The notes beneath the pieces are model-generated. The model was given only the letters and a program-made list of their open reading frames with translations. It ran no database searches and was not told the DNA's origin. The translations under genes and the position numbers were made by a program. Below are positions 1 through 11,060 of a stretch of DNA of 64,000 nt, piece after piece (the first letter of the stretch is position 1; every line of letters begins with the position of its first letter). The stretch comes from Catonia carolina (taxonomy: Eukaryota > Arthropoda > Insecta > Hemiptera > Achilidae): the NCBI GenBank assembly GCA_035578175.1, contig JAQMRL010000007.1:47048391-47112390 (forward strand), written 5' to 3'.

Positions 1-71
1 GGACAGGCTCATTCGGTTATAACGAACTAATAATGCTGGTGTTTGAATTTCGTTATAACCGAATTTTACTG
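1..71. mobile_element. 3' end of a Tigger/pogo-like DNA transposon
   Basis: The window opens inside the terminal part of a DNA transposon. The motif CGGTTATAACGAA and its complement TTCGTTATAACCGAA occur in the first 65 bases, and the block stops at TTTTACTG followed by TA at 72-73. Pogo/Tigger-type elements begin with CAG, insert at TA and carry this kind of AT-rich terminal repeat, so this is read as the right end of such an element. The other end is outside the window. Confidence 0.5.
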
Positions 72-2425
72 TATTTTTAAAAAGACGAATCCCATCTCTT
101 TCGCTCCCTCCGTATCTCTCACTCTCCTTGTCTCTATTTGTGTAAACTATACCTGGTGTCAATTCAGAATGTGGATGAAGGCGGAGCGACCTCGCTATGT
201 GACTTAGAGGCCTCCAGCCGTATACATACGACGTTGGCAAATCTTGCCGTCGCGTCGCTTGATGCTCTGACATGCGACTAAAATTACTTTTTAACGTTCT
301 ACTTAAGCGCTCAGCTAAAATACTCAACTGAGTTCATCCATCTATTGTCAGTACTAAAGAAAATGCGAAGAGGAAAATTTTAGTGTTAATCTCATGTCTG
401 TAGCTTTATTTTATCCGGAGATAGAGCGAAATTTCCATTAATATTATTGATTTCTGCGCATTGGCATCTGTTGCTTAAAAATAAGAAGTTATCAGTTGAC
501 TTCTGATGGCATAAAATTGTAATATTTTTAAGAGTAAGTACCCTTGGTTTACTAGCTGAAAGTTATCGTTAAATCCACAAGTACACTTAATGTTTTAATA
601 TTGCTGACCAGATTTTTCACAAGCAGTTGAAAGAATTGATGAGCGATTACTATATATCTAAATTTTTTACGAAAACCCAATCCGTACTCCGAGATAATTT
701 AATTTTTAATAAGGTAACAAATTACATTGCATTTGAATAGAATTTTTCGAATATTTTGGATATTATAGAGAAGAGCGAATTGGTCTAACAGTAGTCATCA
801 ACTAAATTTGATCAAAGTCTGTTTAAAATTTTGGTGAGACTGCCACGGTCCGAGCAAAATTTTACTTTGGTCTACCTTGCCGACTTTAAAAATTTAGATA
901 TGCTAATCATCTGAATAATATAATTGTTGATTTTGAAAAGGCTTGAGCAATAAAAAATAACAACAGTTTCAAACTACTGTAAGCCCGTGGACAAAAGTTA
1001 TAGTTTTTTTAATTTTTTGTAGCGCAGCACTATCACGAGTTGCTTTCAGCTTGATCGCGACTGTAAACTTATCAAGCGAGCATCAACTCTTTTTAGAGAA
1101 ACTTGGGTATACGTCGTGTTGACATCATCAGTTGCTCTTAGCATGCAAACAGCCTGAACGTATTCACATTACACACGAAAATAAGATCTGCATACTAACA
1201 CAATTTTATTCTCTAGAGCTCAAATCCGCAAAAATGAGTCAGTTGCCAGTCCACCCGTCTGTCAGTCAGCGAAAATGAGTGTATGGTGAACCGCGGTCCG
1301 CCAGTTGGTTACCAATGATCTATAGTTTTTTTGGGAGGTTAGGGTCACCTTTCTAAAAAGGGTACGGTAGATAGGTTTAATCTAAAGTATTTCTATACAG
1401 TCCGGGAAAATGATCGTGGCAAAAGCTTCATTTAGTAGTACGAGTATGTAAAATGTAAGGCAAAGCTGATACGACTATTCTACGATTTAAATATAATTAA
1501 TCCTATGATGCTTTGTGGTTTAGTCTTGGTGATACATTTTAGTTGCGTTCATAGATACGGGATAAAAATAGAAATCATCAAGAAATGTTCGCATACCGAT
1601 CCTGAGTATTTTTTCTGCTTCTGCAGATTCTAGTGGTAAGGCCTCCAGAAAATTCTCGCCTAAACCTACAAAATGATCCTTAAGCAGGTTCGCTGATTTA
1701 TTTCCGTCTGACTTTATTTACAATGTAGTACTGTCTAATTTATTACAAACCGATTTATCTTTTATTATATGCCATGTTGTTTTGATTTTTATTATAATTT
1801 TGGAAATCATGTAATTCTATTCGGCTTTGGTCAATAAAGAGTTGTTAATGAACTTGTTTATTTATGATGTTTTAGATACGTTTGGATTATTAATTTCACA
1901 TTAACATTGTGTAGAGAATTTCATCTATGACAAGATTTTCATAGTCCTATCGTAAACCGGTTACTATTTTCTTTCTTTTTATCAGATTGCTCTACATTTT
2001 ACTGCTTCATCTACGGTTTCAACAAAAATTTTATTAAATTCGTTCATCATTAGGTTGATATCATTGTGTGCATAAAAGACAAATTCTAGTTTTTGTTTTA
2101 AAGTTTTAAGATTAATTTTGAAAGATTTTAGTTGTTTGGAACTAGCTTTCTTTTAGTTATACAATTTTTTTTAATACTGTTTTATTAAGGTTATTTATAT
2201 CACTGAATTCTATAATTTGTCCTTGGTGTTCGTATATGGCCGATGTGAAATTAATGGTTTCACATACTCCCTAGCTAAAACAGCTGCTTTGAACAGGCTT
2301 CTTGACGCTTTACATTCAGGTACTCGTGGCTGTAATTTTCAGATACGTAGTAGATTTTGTAAATTCCAAAATATATGATTATGTAAGTAGCAGTGTAATA
2401 TAATTTGTATATGATATTATAAATA
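72..2425. other. AT-rich stretch with no recognised feature
   Basis: I see no long open frame, RNA gene or repeat shared with the rest of the window. The first 300 bases are somewhat richer in G+C than what follows. The short minus-strand frame at 2275-2484 runs into the Tigger-like element and does not look like a protein. Confidence 0.5.
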
Positions 2426-3531
2426 CAGTACATTTTGGTTAATTCGAACTTGAAGGGGAATAAAAAAAAGTTTGAATTATCCAAAATTTGAAATAACTTA
2501 CATCATACAGAACAGTATTTTAAAGATAAAAAATTACGAAATTCGAATTTTTGTTTTACTATGTACTAATAACAGAAATAAAGTAGAACGTCAATTTCAC
2601 AGAAAACCCCGGTTTACTTCATTAATAAACTAATAGAATATAATGTAGGGCTATACCCATTTATGTATAAATATTATAATATTAGACATACGGTACGTTC
2701 AGTATTTACTGAAATACAGTACTGCAAGTTATTGAATCTATTAAACAAAAGTTTAAAACAAAATCGTCCACTGCATGATATTCTGCTATTCTTACCCGCT
2801 TTTTACTTTTCCGGTTTTTTTTATTCCTGTTTTCTATAATTGTGTTTTTACTTTTTAAGATAGACGACAAAATGTTCAGTAAAATCCCATTTTCTTTAGC
2901 TATGTCACACTTTCGTTTTGTACCCCGTTCTACATCTTGAATCACTTTAACTTTTTCGTCCAGCGCTAAACTCTTGTACAGGCCACGCTCAGCCAGTGTT
3001 AAAATGAACTTAACCGCACTGCACATAAACTCTTAATTGAAACGAAAACAAAACAGTACTGAAATGTACTGTATCTAGTTTACAAAAAATGTACGTACAT
3101 AAATTGTACAACAAAAATTTCACACACCGTATGCACTTGTGTACTATACATTAAGCCTACTATACTGTGACTGAAAACGGTTTAAGAATGAGGGTGTAAA
3201 TTTAACTGAAGAAATCCCAAACTGATCATACAGTGCAGGTCTCTGTGAAAGTAAGACTCACTTAACAATCTTCAAAACCTAGCGTTCATAACTGACTGTA
3301 TTGTGTCTATTTTCAACCCAAATACAGAAGGTAGCAATTGATTACCTGTCTACGAAAATTTTAGCTAAGAAACATTTTTCTTTCCTTGAAAAACTTCGAT
3401 TTAACCAAATAACCTATTTTTAAACTTCAAATTAGGCATAACATTTTTAATAAGATTTTAATATACTTTTCGAGGGGAATGCCAGTTTAATCGAATTATC
3501 CAAAAATTTGAATTATCCATTTTCGAAATAA
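2426..3531 (-). mobile_element. Decayed Tigger/pogo-like element with CENP-B-type N-terminus
   Basis: A minus-strand frame at 2706-3026 begins in a typical pogo/Tigger transposase N-terminus: a lysine-rich psq/CENP-B helix-turn-helix with LDEKVKVIQDVERGTKRK, then DIAKENGI, then SSILKSK. This domain binds the terminal repeats of the element. The frame is lost after about 90 residues and nothing like the DDE catalytic domain follows, so the copy has a large internal deletion. On the left a CAGTAC start follows TA (2424-2425), with GGTTAATTCGAAC just inside; on the right are repeated TCGAATTATCC motifs up to about 3531. The right end is not sharply defined. Inactive. Confidence 0.65.
2706..3026 (-). 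pseudogene. Pogo/Tigger transposase fragment, CENP-B N-terminal helix-turn-helix
   Basis: This 106-codon frame starts at a methionine at 3026. Residues ~15-60 show the pattern SLALDEKVKVIQDVERG, then KCDIAKENGI, a basic stretch and an isoleucine/leucine-rich helix, as in CENP-B/Tigger DNA-binding domains. Residues ~65-85 are lysine/arginine rich. The last ~20 residues are unrelated read-through. No catalytic aspartates are present. It is part of the element at 2426-3531 and is a relic, not a host CENP-B gene. Confidence 0.65.
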
Positions 3532-5449
3532 ATTAGTTATATTGTTCTTGTTTAAAGTGATCAGCATCTTTTGATATTAGCTGTTATTGAGGTTGTGGCT
3601 GAGCTTAAGTATTTAAGTCCAGTAATCTTCCACTGAACTACAGAAATGGCTATTATACATGTACTTTTTTTAGTGTGTCAGTTTCAACAATTCTGACTAG
3701 TTTGGCCAGGGTGAATTCTTCATCCTGCACAACATTTACTGTTTTTCGATGAGGACGGGCATGAAAGTTCAGGGAATCAGCTGACCGATTCAACATAATG
3801 TGATCATAATGTAAAGCATTCACTCAATCCAAATCCAGCAAATGAACGAGTTTGTTCTCGAGATTTATTGTGGTAATTACAAAATAGGCGCTGACATCGG
3901 GAATTGAAGTCCTTTAAACTTGAGAGGGTTACTTTTTTATGGACTTAGGTATGTGATTTTCCTTTGCCACATTCCGTTGAAATATTTGCTACTATTGGTT
4001 CTGATAAACAGTATAAACTTGAAAGGGAGTCGTATTGCGAATCTCTGGATTTATAATGTAACTGCTGTATATTTAATTATTTACTTCAGGGGAATAAAAT
4101 TACAGTTTTAAAGCTGTTAAAGTGAAAATTAACTACGAAGAAAACATTTCACGATGGTTAACCAAACTTCCAAACTCTAAATGACTGATAATGTCAAAAC
4201 TTTCGACAATGCATCAAGTTATGGTGGGGTGGGGTAGGCTAAAAAGGCAGACGTGCTGACCTGGAGACCGGTTTTACGGGTGATAACACTCAACAATATG
4301 TAACAACGTAGTAATGTTATTGTGACTGAATACGTAAATATTTTTTGATGACATCAATAATATTTTCTGACACATTGACATAAAAATAATGGAGATATTC
4401 ATAGTTTTTAGTGTATCGCTCTCTCTGAACTTCCCTTCCCCTCCGTTATATTAAAAAAAAAATTAGCCTATGTTCATTTTGATTAAGTCTAGAACAAACG
4501 TAACAAAATTCATTGAATTAGCACTGGTGTTTGCGTGATGCTGTGACAAAAATTCAACTGAACTTATATTTTTCATTGTTTACTTGGTAGATCCAGCGTA
4601 GAAACAAGATTTGGGGTATTTTGCAAAATTGTACAGACAAAATCACAGTTTTATTTATGTAGATTGAGAATGTTTGTTATCATGTATTCTATACGTTGTG
4701 TCAGCTAAGTTGAGACCTGGTCAAAACAGTTTTTATTGAAAAATATTACGTAGCGCGATCCATCCGAAAAAGTTTACGTTCGTTATACAGGAAATTTACA
4801 ATTGTTAATTTTGTAATAATAAATTTACATTATTATTACTATAATTATATAGAATTAAATTAATTATATATTTATAGATTGTTTGTTGCATCTAACGAGA
4901 TTAAAGACGCCTCACCTCTGGCCCGTTGTGTTGGTACTGCAAACGATTTTGGAAACGAAGTAGGCTTTTTTAACTCGAAAATTGACAATTTTCAAGGTGG
5001 AATTACTGAGGAATGTGATTTGACGTAACTGACTGTGATAGTATTTTGATATAATTTATGATTTATGTTCAAGCCCTTTGTACTTGCGTGTTATGAGTGT
5101 CTATGTTCATGTCTTCGTGTCTGCAGACGTTCTTCGTGCATAAGTATGTTGATATATGGTTTGGTAAATTTGGAAATGATAATAATAAATAGGAGTGGTG
5201 AAATATAATATATAATGATTCAATATAGCAAGTATATTAGGTTGTTTGCTGTTCTACTTGCTGACGGACTTCCGTACCTGGCTGCACACTGTTCTGTGGG
5301 AGGAGACGGCAGGGTGTAGGGGAGTGTGGGAGCCCAAAAAAAAAGTAAAAGTATTATTTTATTATTTTTATAAAAATTTATTTGTACCTAGGCTTAAGGT
5401 TGTTAATTGTAAACAAAGTACTGTAACAGGTTACTTTATAGTAATTCTA
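3532..5449. other. No recognised feature
   Basis: AT-rich DNA with scattered stops in all frames. Small frames at 3920-4111 and 5246-5524 show no motif and no codon pattern that I trust. A G-run at 4222-4240 and an AT-rich block at 4800-4880 are the only compositional landmarks. Confidence 0.45.
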
Positions 5450-5830
5450 CACCCGATAAGACTTCATTATCCTCGTTGTCATTACTACTTGAATCATGTT
5501 CCAAATTTACGTTCTTCTACTTGAACTTCACTCAAAGAATCTAAATCCCATATGCGTTTCTCCTCTTTTTTTACGTGAGCTACACAGTTTCTCCAATTAT
5601 CCACATGATATCCAACTATAGGATATTTTCATTTACTAAGAGCGTTAACATGTCGCTGTCTAAATATCCGCTTAAATAGCATATTTTTTCTCTTTAATTA
5701 TTTTTGTTTGTATTTTATCAAGGTAAGATTAAATTTTTGAAAATCTGCTCCAATGCTACAATGACGTTTCCACTTTTACCAGCTTCTATTTGTATAATGT
5801 TTGCCATCTTATCTCTCCATACTGAGCGAC
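5450..5830 (-). pseudogene. Possible DDE transposase C-terminal relic
   Basis: Reading the minus strand from about 5640 down gives VDNWRNCVAHVKKEEK, then IWDLDSLSE. After a frame change, an acidic serine-rich tail ends in LSGVELL and a stop. The pattern 'NWxxCVxHVxKEE, acidic serine run, SGVExL' is what I remember from C-termini of an insect Tc1/mariner-related transposase group. No catalytic core is visible nearby. The piece is frameshifted and cannot be functional. Assignment is tentative. Confidence 0.35.
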
Positions 5831-6439
5831 CCGATGTCCGTTCTAGTCTTACACTGATCATCTAAAGCGGCCCCTAGACGATCAATATTTACGTCAAATA
5901 TTGCACAATATTTTGTACAATAGTATTACTTTGCCAACCCACACGGTGCAATATTATTGCTCAATAAATTAGTTCACGGCTGAAACTTCTGCAGTCAACA
6001 TGTGGAATAGTAAGAAGACAGCAAGTTGAATGACAAATGCATTAGTTATAGCTTCAAAAAAAGGAGGAAAAGAAATGCATGTGGACGAAGGAATAACTTA
6101 AAAAAAAAAGTACACTCATGAAAATCTGTTAAGTGAACTAGATAGTGAACAAAGAGATTTACAAAACGGTTTCGTCCAGATAGTACTGTGACAATATCTA
6201 AATGAAAAGTGTTGTTCCCGAATTCTCTAGCAGGTCTGAAATTTTAGAAGTATTAATGTAAATAATAATAGTTGATAAATTTGGTTACTTCCAAGAAATG
6301 GTGGATACATTAACATTATTCCAAATTATTTAATTTTATTTGTTAATTAAATATTTTTTAAATTATTAAATATTTATCATTGTTTATTAGTTAGTAAAAA
6401 TAAAAATACTATGATATTGTATTTTGAATTTCATTTTTG
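5831..6439. other. AT-rich stretch with TTGCACAATA-like repeats
   Basis: Between 5890 and 5975 the sequences CAATATT, TTGCACAATATT, TTGTACAATA and GTGCAATATTATTGCTCAATA recur in both orientations, giving several short nested inverted repeats. This could be a degraded transposon end, as it follows a possible transposase relic, but no matching opposite end was found. The rest is featureless. Confidence 0.3.
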
Positions 6440-6913
6440 AGGGAGTAAGGTCACAAAACTTACGTTCTATGAAGTTATGGCAGCTCTAGTTATTCTGTAC
6501 GGAAGTGAGGCATGGACAGCAAAAACTCAAGAGCGGAGAATCCAGACGGTAGAGATGAATTTTTTTTTGGTTTTACTACGTCTGACTGTTCTGCAATTTC
6601 TGCTAACGCAGACGGTAGAAATGAGATTTCTGCGTAGGACTAAGGAGTGTACGCGCTTGGAAAGAATAAGGAATGAGGAAATAAGGTCAGAATCGGGTAT
6701 TTATAACTAGAATGAAAAGATAAAGGATTATCGCTAAAGTTGGAGACAACACATGGAAAGGATGTCAGATCACAGAATACCCTAAGCAGGCGCATTGGTA
6801 TGCTCCAGAAGGTAAAAGGGATGTCGGTAGACCTAGGAAAACATGGAGATAGATGATATAGAGTATGTGAGCTTGGAACAGGCTGCGGCCTAATCCTTGG
6901 TTGGAAGAAGAAG
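6440..6913 (+). pseudogene. LINE 3' end: C-terminus of endonuclease/reverse transcriptase ORF
   Basis: The plus strand encodes a truncated non-LTR retrotransposon C-terminus: YEVMAALVILYGSEAWTAK, then RRIQTVEM, then (after a 50-bp insertion) MRFLRRTKECTRLERIRNEE, then KIKDYR..WRQHMERMSDHRIP, and finally a GRP(R)KTW stretch and QAAA-like end. 'LYGSEAWT', 'RLERIRNEEIR' and 'RHMERM..RIP' are hallmarks of the RTE-like insect ORF often labelled endonuclease-reverse transcriptase. The 5' part is missing, several stops are present, and a GAA-rich tail closes the copy at about 6913. The polymerase core is absent. Confidence 0.75.
6559..6608 (-). mobile_element. SINE tail fragment inserted in the LINE relic
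   Basis: Fifty bases match the complementary strand of the 3' tail shared by the SINEs of this window (T-run, GGTTTTAC, GTCTGACTGTTCTGCAAT, TTCTGCTAACG). The insert splits the LINE reading frame and is bounded by CAGACGGTAGAGATGA (6543-6558) and CAGACGGTAGAAATGA (6609-6624), which look like a 16-bp target duplication. The SINE consensus itself contains CAGACGGT at this position, so the exact junction is ambiguous. Confidence 0.6.
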
Positions 6914-7942
6914 AAGAAAAATTTATTTTTCTTTTTTTATTCATAATTACAATTCAAGGACATATTTATCAACGTCATTTATAACGTTATATTATGTATC
7001 ATAATTATATTAAGCATAGATTTATTAGTTTTTAACCGTAAGTAGCTAAAATAGTTTATAATACAGTATATTGTGTATGAGGAATTATTCGGTTTTAGAG
7101 TGATATTATAGTGTAGGCTATGTATTATAATTAGTATGTGACTAACATTTAAAGTATTTATAAAATTAGAATAATAGCCAGATTGTAATAATTATAGCCT
7201 ATTCAAGAAAATGGGCCAACGGCCGAATAAATAAATAAATAATAAATAATTTCACATTTATTGGTAATTACAGAAATCGGCTATTAGTTGGGGAAAAGTC
7301 TACATCGGCTTGCCAATTTTTTCTATTATCGAATTTGTAAATCACCGTTGTGACTCCAGAAAATGGTCACATCGTTTAAGTATTCACTACAAAAATTACT
7401 ATTATTACTTTCCAAAGTTGCAAAATTAGATTTACTAAAATCAGGTGAGTTTCAGTTTTACCAGAATTTAAGGAAACTGAAACTAGATGTTCGTGTTCAC
7501 GTAAAAAGAATAAAAATAATGCAGTTTTAACTCGACGAGTAATTTTTAATAGCACGACTGACACACTGGGACGTAGTTATTAAAAATACATATGTAACTA
7601 CAGACATTACGAACGAATAACAACGTTCACTTTAGGACCAATAATATCGTCTGGATTTGATTTCACTGTACCTCTGGGCTTAAACATGAAGAGGAATCAT
7701 GCCAAGAAAATGGCAAACAATTGACAATTTGTGGATCAGATCCGGGAGGTCTAGGTCAAGGACGAGGTAATGACTGTGCGCTGGGCGAAATCCCCTGCTC
7801 TCTGCACAAGTCTTTCACATTATTTGGCATATCACGAGCTATGTATCTCACGTGCTTTACAGAAATTTTTATTATTTGATACGTGTACATCGGTTAGGAA
7901 GTACATCACCTCCTATATCAGCCGCTAACAGCGTTTCTAGAC
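6914..7942. other. No recognised feature
   Basis: AT-rich sequence after the LINE tail. A minus frame at 7376-7564 has no recognisable motif. The interval 7690-7830 is more G+C-rich but shows no gene-like structure. Confidence 0.45.
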
Positions 7943-8079
7943 ATCACGCGGTCTTGGGTTCGAATCCCACTCGGGCATGGCATTTTTTCATACGTTACAA
8001 AAAATTCATTTCATCTCACCGTCTGCATTAGCAGCAATTTGCAAAACAGTCGGACGTAAAACCAAAAAAAAAAAAAGAA
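7943..8079 (+). mobile_element. 5'-truncated tRNA-derived SINE with perfect target duplication
   Basis: The insert begins inside the tRNA-like head (ACGCGGTCTTGGGTTCG, including the B box GGTTCGAATCC). It runs through the body and the tail motif CCGTCTGCATTAGCAGCAA and GTCGGACGTAAAACC, and ends in an A-run. It is flanked on both sides by the identical 12-mer GCGTTTCTAGAC (7931-7942 and 8080-8091). The truncated 5' end, A-rich 3' end and duplication are the marks of LINE-machinery retroposition. The head type matches the copies at 24759-24925 and 40901-41073. Confidence 0.85.
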
Positions 8080-8091
8080 GCGTTTCTAGAC

Positions 8092-8517
8092 GGCCTCCTC
8101 TAGTTACTTCTTTCTATGGTTGAACAACACGTATTAACAACGATAATTATTTTTGTCGTACTCTTTTTAACCGAACCGACCAGGTTATTATTTCGGGTTG
8201 AAAAAACCTGCGTTTCCAGAATGAAAATAATAATAGGTTAATAATAGACCTAGAAATAAAAAAATCGTTTTCCGATGATCGACTTGATCGTCTCAACATA
8301 TAGCCATCGCGTTCTTAGTCTTAGTCTGCACGTGACTTCCTGACCCTAACCGGCTCTTCGATGTAATTATTTTTATTGACCACCGTTTTCAATATATTAC
8401 ATTGCGTCGTTTTAACTGCCCATGTTTGCTTTATATGTCGATCCTGCGCGACGATAAAACAAGAGAAGACAACGCCAAAACTTACGCGATGAGTAAGCTA
8501 TCAATTGAAGAACCTTA
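8092..8517. other. No recognised feature
   Basis: About 425 bases of moderately G+C-richer sequence without a usable open frame or repeat relation to the rest of the window. Confidence 0.4.
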
Positions 8518-8699
8518 GGCCGCCTCTGTAGCGTAGTGGTTAGCGCGTTAGCCTCCCACGCGGAGGTCCCGGGTTCGATTCCCGGCTAGGGTCTGGAAAA
8601 TTTCCCATGAAAAATCCCATAGTTACAGTCACATATTCCACTGTAGTCGCTAATAACCAATCAGTTGATGCGACTTAGAACAAATAAATTTAAAACAAA
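8518..8699 (+). mobile_element. SINE family B, tRNA-derived head
   Basis: The head GCCTCTGTAGCGTAGTGG contains a pol III A box and CCCGGGTTCGATTCCCGG a good B box and T-arm. The 'acceptor' halves do not pair well, so this is a tRNA-derived SINE and not a tRNA gene. The body (GAAAATTTCCCAT, later CACTGTAGTCGCTAATAACC and GTTGATGCGACTTAGAA) matches the copy at 15367-15545 and differs from the commoner SINE tail. The A-rich end abuts a minus-oriented HINE copy at 8700. Confidence 0.75.
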
Positions 8700-9631
8700 T
8701 CTGGTGTGAAACATTCACACAACTTTCTCTTGCCAATGCAAAAAATTAACAATATAATCTAACTTTAGAATAAAACATTAGAAATAAATAAAAAAACTAA
8801 CCTCAATAAACATAACCTAATTTTAATCATAAGTGAAAGACACAAAATGAAAATCAACCTCAGTTTGGCTTAAAAATACGGAAAATCACTCTTTCGCGGT
8901 AAACTAGGCTCTGCAGAGAAAAACGCTTTAAATAAAAGTTGTAGATCTTTTAATTTCCTACAAATTTGATTGTATACACTTTTGTCGTAAAATGCATACT
9001 AAGGTTGAATTTTTAATAAAATCGATTTTTGTTAAAGATTTTCATGAAGAAAACAGAAAATCACAAATTACCGCTAAACTAAGCGTTATACAAAAAAATG
9101 TTTGAAATAAAAGTTGTAGCATTTTAAATTCTCTAAAATTTTATTACATATACATATATATATTTGTGCTAAAATGCATATTAAAGCCGTAATCTTAAAA
9201 AAAAACCATTTTTTTTACCAAAAAACAAGAATTTCCAAGAATTTCAGCTGACACGGCGCCTACGCTCTTGTAGAGCATAAAAGATTTAGTAAATGAGGCG
9301 ATTTAAAAAAAAATTGTACGTGATACTTTTGAGAAAATTGCAAAAAATTTAAAAATTACACGAATAAACTACTACTTTCGGTTGACCGATTTTGATGAAA
9401 ATGTTCGTGTCGGGTCCGGTAGTGGTATCTAACTTAAGTTTCAAGTTTCAAGTTCATACGATATACCGTTCTTGAGATATTCTGTTCACACACACACACA
9501 CAGACCAATCGCTAAAAACATGTTTTTTGGGTTCAGTGGGTCTGAAAACCCGTGAAAACTCGATTTCGAAAAATCGACATGAAAACAATACTCTCCTTCC
9601 TATATATTGATTCATATAGACAAGGGAAAGT
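8700..9631 (-). mobile_element. HINE (non-autonomous Helentron-like) copy 1
   Basis: Full-length copy in reverse orientation. It starts with the 3' hairpin (GGTGTGAAACATTCACAC), followed by AACTTTCTCTTGCC, and ends with the decayed 5' subterminal repeat (GACAAGGGAAAGT). A short (CA)n tract lies at ~9487-9502. The core holds the family landmarks CGCTAAACTAAGCGTTATAC, GACCGATTTTGATGAAAATG and AAGTTTCAAGTTTCAAGTTC. There is no protein frame. It faces copy 2 head to head, 296 bases apart. Confidence 0.75.
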
Positions 9632-9927
9632 AAAAAAGAAGAACTTTATCTAGGAAGACAAATATGTCAGCTATAGCGCATGAATTTACGAAAACTATTT
9701 TTGCAAAAACTATAATACCATTGAAAATATACATTTATTATGTTCATAAAGTCATTTGACTCAGTTTCAAAAACGACTATCCGTCCATTTAATCTATTCT
9801 AGGATCCGGATGGCGAGTATTTCTGTAAGCGAACCGCATTTGTGAAATATCGGGGTCTATGTCAACATTCAGCGCATTGCGGTAATTAGCGATACGTTCC
9901 AAGTTGCTCATACGATGCACCTTTTTT

Positions 9928-10063
9928 TACTTTCTCTTGCCTTTATGAATAAATAGGAAGGAAAGTATTGTTTTCATGTCGATTTTAACAAATCGAGTTT
10001 TCACTGGATCTACACGTTTTCAGACCCCCCTGAACCCAAAAAACATGTTTTTAGCGATTGGTC

Positions 10064-10097
<34 letters not shown>

Positions 10098-10891
10098 TGT
10101 GTCTGTGTGTCTGTGTGAGTGTGTATACAAAATATCTCAAGAACGGAACATTCTACGAACTTAAAACTTGAAACTTAAGTTACATACCACTACCGGACCC
10201 GACACGAACATTTTCATCAAAATCGGTCAACCGGAAATAGTAGTTTATTCGTGTAATTTTTCACTTTTTTGCGATTTTCTCAAAAACTGGTCCTACGATT
10301 TTTTTAAAAATCGCCTGGTTTACTAAATTTTTTATTCTCTACAAGATAAGATAAGCACCATGTTTGCTGAAATTCTTGGTAAGGCTGTTTTTACGTAAAA
10401 AAGTGTTTTCTTTAAGATTACGGCTTTAATATGTATTATAGCGCAAAAATTTATATAAAAAACAATGTAGAGAATTTAAAATTCTACAACTTTTATTTAA
10501 AACATTTTTTTGTATAACGTTTAGTTTAGCGGTAATTAGCGATTTTCTGTTTTTTCTCACGATAACGTGTGAAAAATAGATTTTTTTAAGATGTCGGCCT
10601 TAGTATGCATTTTACGACAAAAGTTTATTTAATCAAATTTATAGAAAATTAAAAGATCTAAAACTTTTATTTAGAGCATTTATTTTCTACAGAGCCTAGT
10701 TTAGCGTGAAAGAGTGATTTTCCGTATTTTTAAGGCAAACTTGAGATCGATTTTCATTTTGCGTCTTTCATATTATGATTGAAATTAGGTTATGTTATTT
10801 GAGGTTAGTTTTTTGTTTATTTCTAATGTTAGGTTTATTGTTAATTATTTGCATTGGCAAGAGAAAGTTGTGTGTGTGTTTCACACCAGAT
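9928..10891 (+). mobile_element. HINE copy 2
   Basis: Full-length plus-strand copy. ACTTTCTCTTGCC stands next to a T-run at 9922-9928, then comes a palindrome-like CCTTTATGAATAAATAGG, a TG tract at ~10061-10128 and the core. The 3' subterminal repeat GGCAAGAGAAAGT is followed by a TGTGTGTTTCACACC hairpin and a T-run. Small frames inside (9976-10164, 10775-10960, 10795-11058) are chance translations of the repeat. It sits between a facing HINE copy and a SINE. Confidence 0.8.
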
Positions 10892-10902
10892 TTTTTATTT
10901 TT

Positions 10903-11060
10903 GTTTGGTTTAACGTCCGACTGTTCTGCAATTACTGCTAATGCAGACGGTGAGAGATGAAATGATTTTTTCTTACGTATGAAAATATGCCGTGCCTGAA
11001 TGGTATTTGAACCCAAGACCACATGATGAGAGGCGAGCTTCCTTGGTAGACTGCCCACCC
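10903..11060 (-). mobile_element. SINE (family A tail) in reverse orientation
   Basis: The complement of the shared SINE tail (GGTTTAACGTCCGACTGTTC, GCTAATGCAGACGGTGA) is followed by the complement of the tRNA-like head (TGAACCCAAGACCACATGATG, AGAGGCGAGC). The 5' end of the head is diverged compared with the copy at 24759-24925. It is inserted directly in the T-run at the 3' end of HINE copy 2. Confidence 0.75.

Noticed and set aside
8518..8592. Possible functional tRNA gene
   Set aside because: A and B boxes are good, but the two acceptor halves pair poorly and the sequence continues into a tail shared with 15367-15545, so it is a SINE head.
10041..10896. Terminal-inverted-repeat DNA transposon interpretation of the HINE family
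   Set aside because: The 13-bp inverted repeats are subterminal (a hairpin follows the 3' one) and no target duplication is visible, which fits a Helentron derivative better. Not excluded without empty sites.
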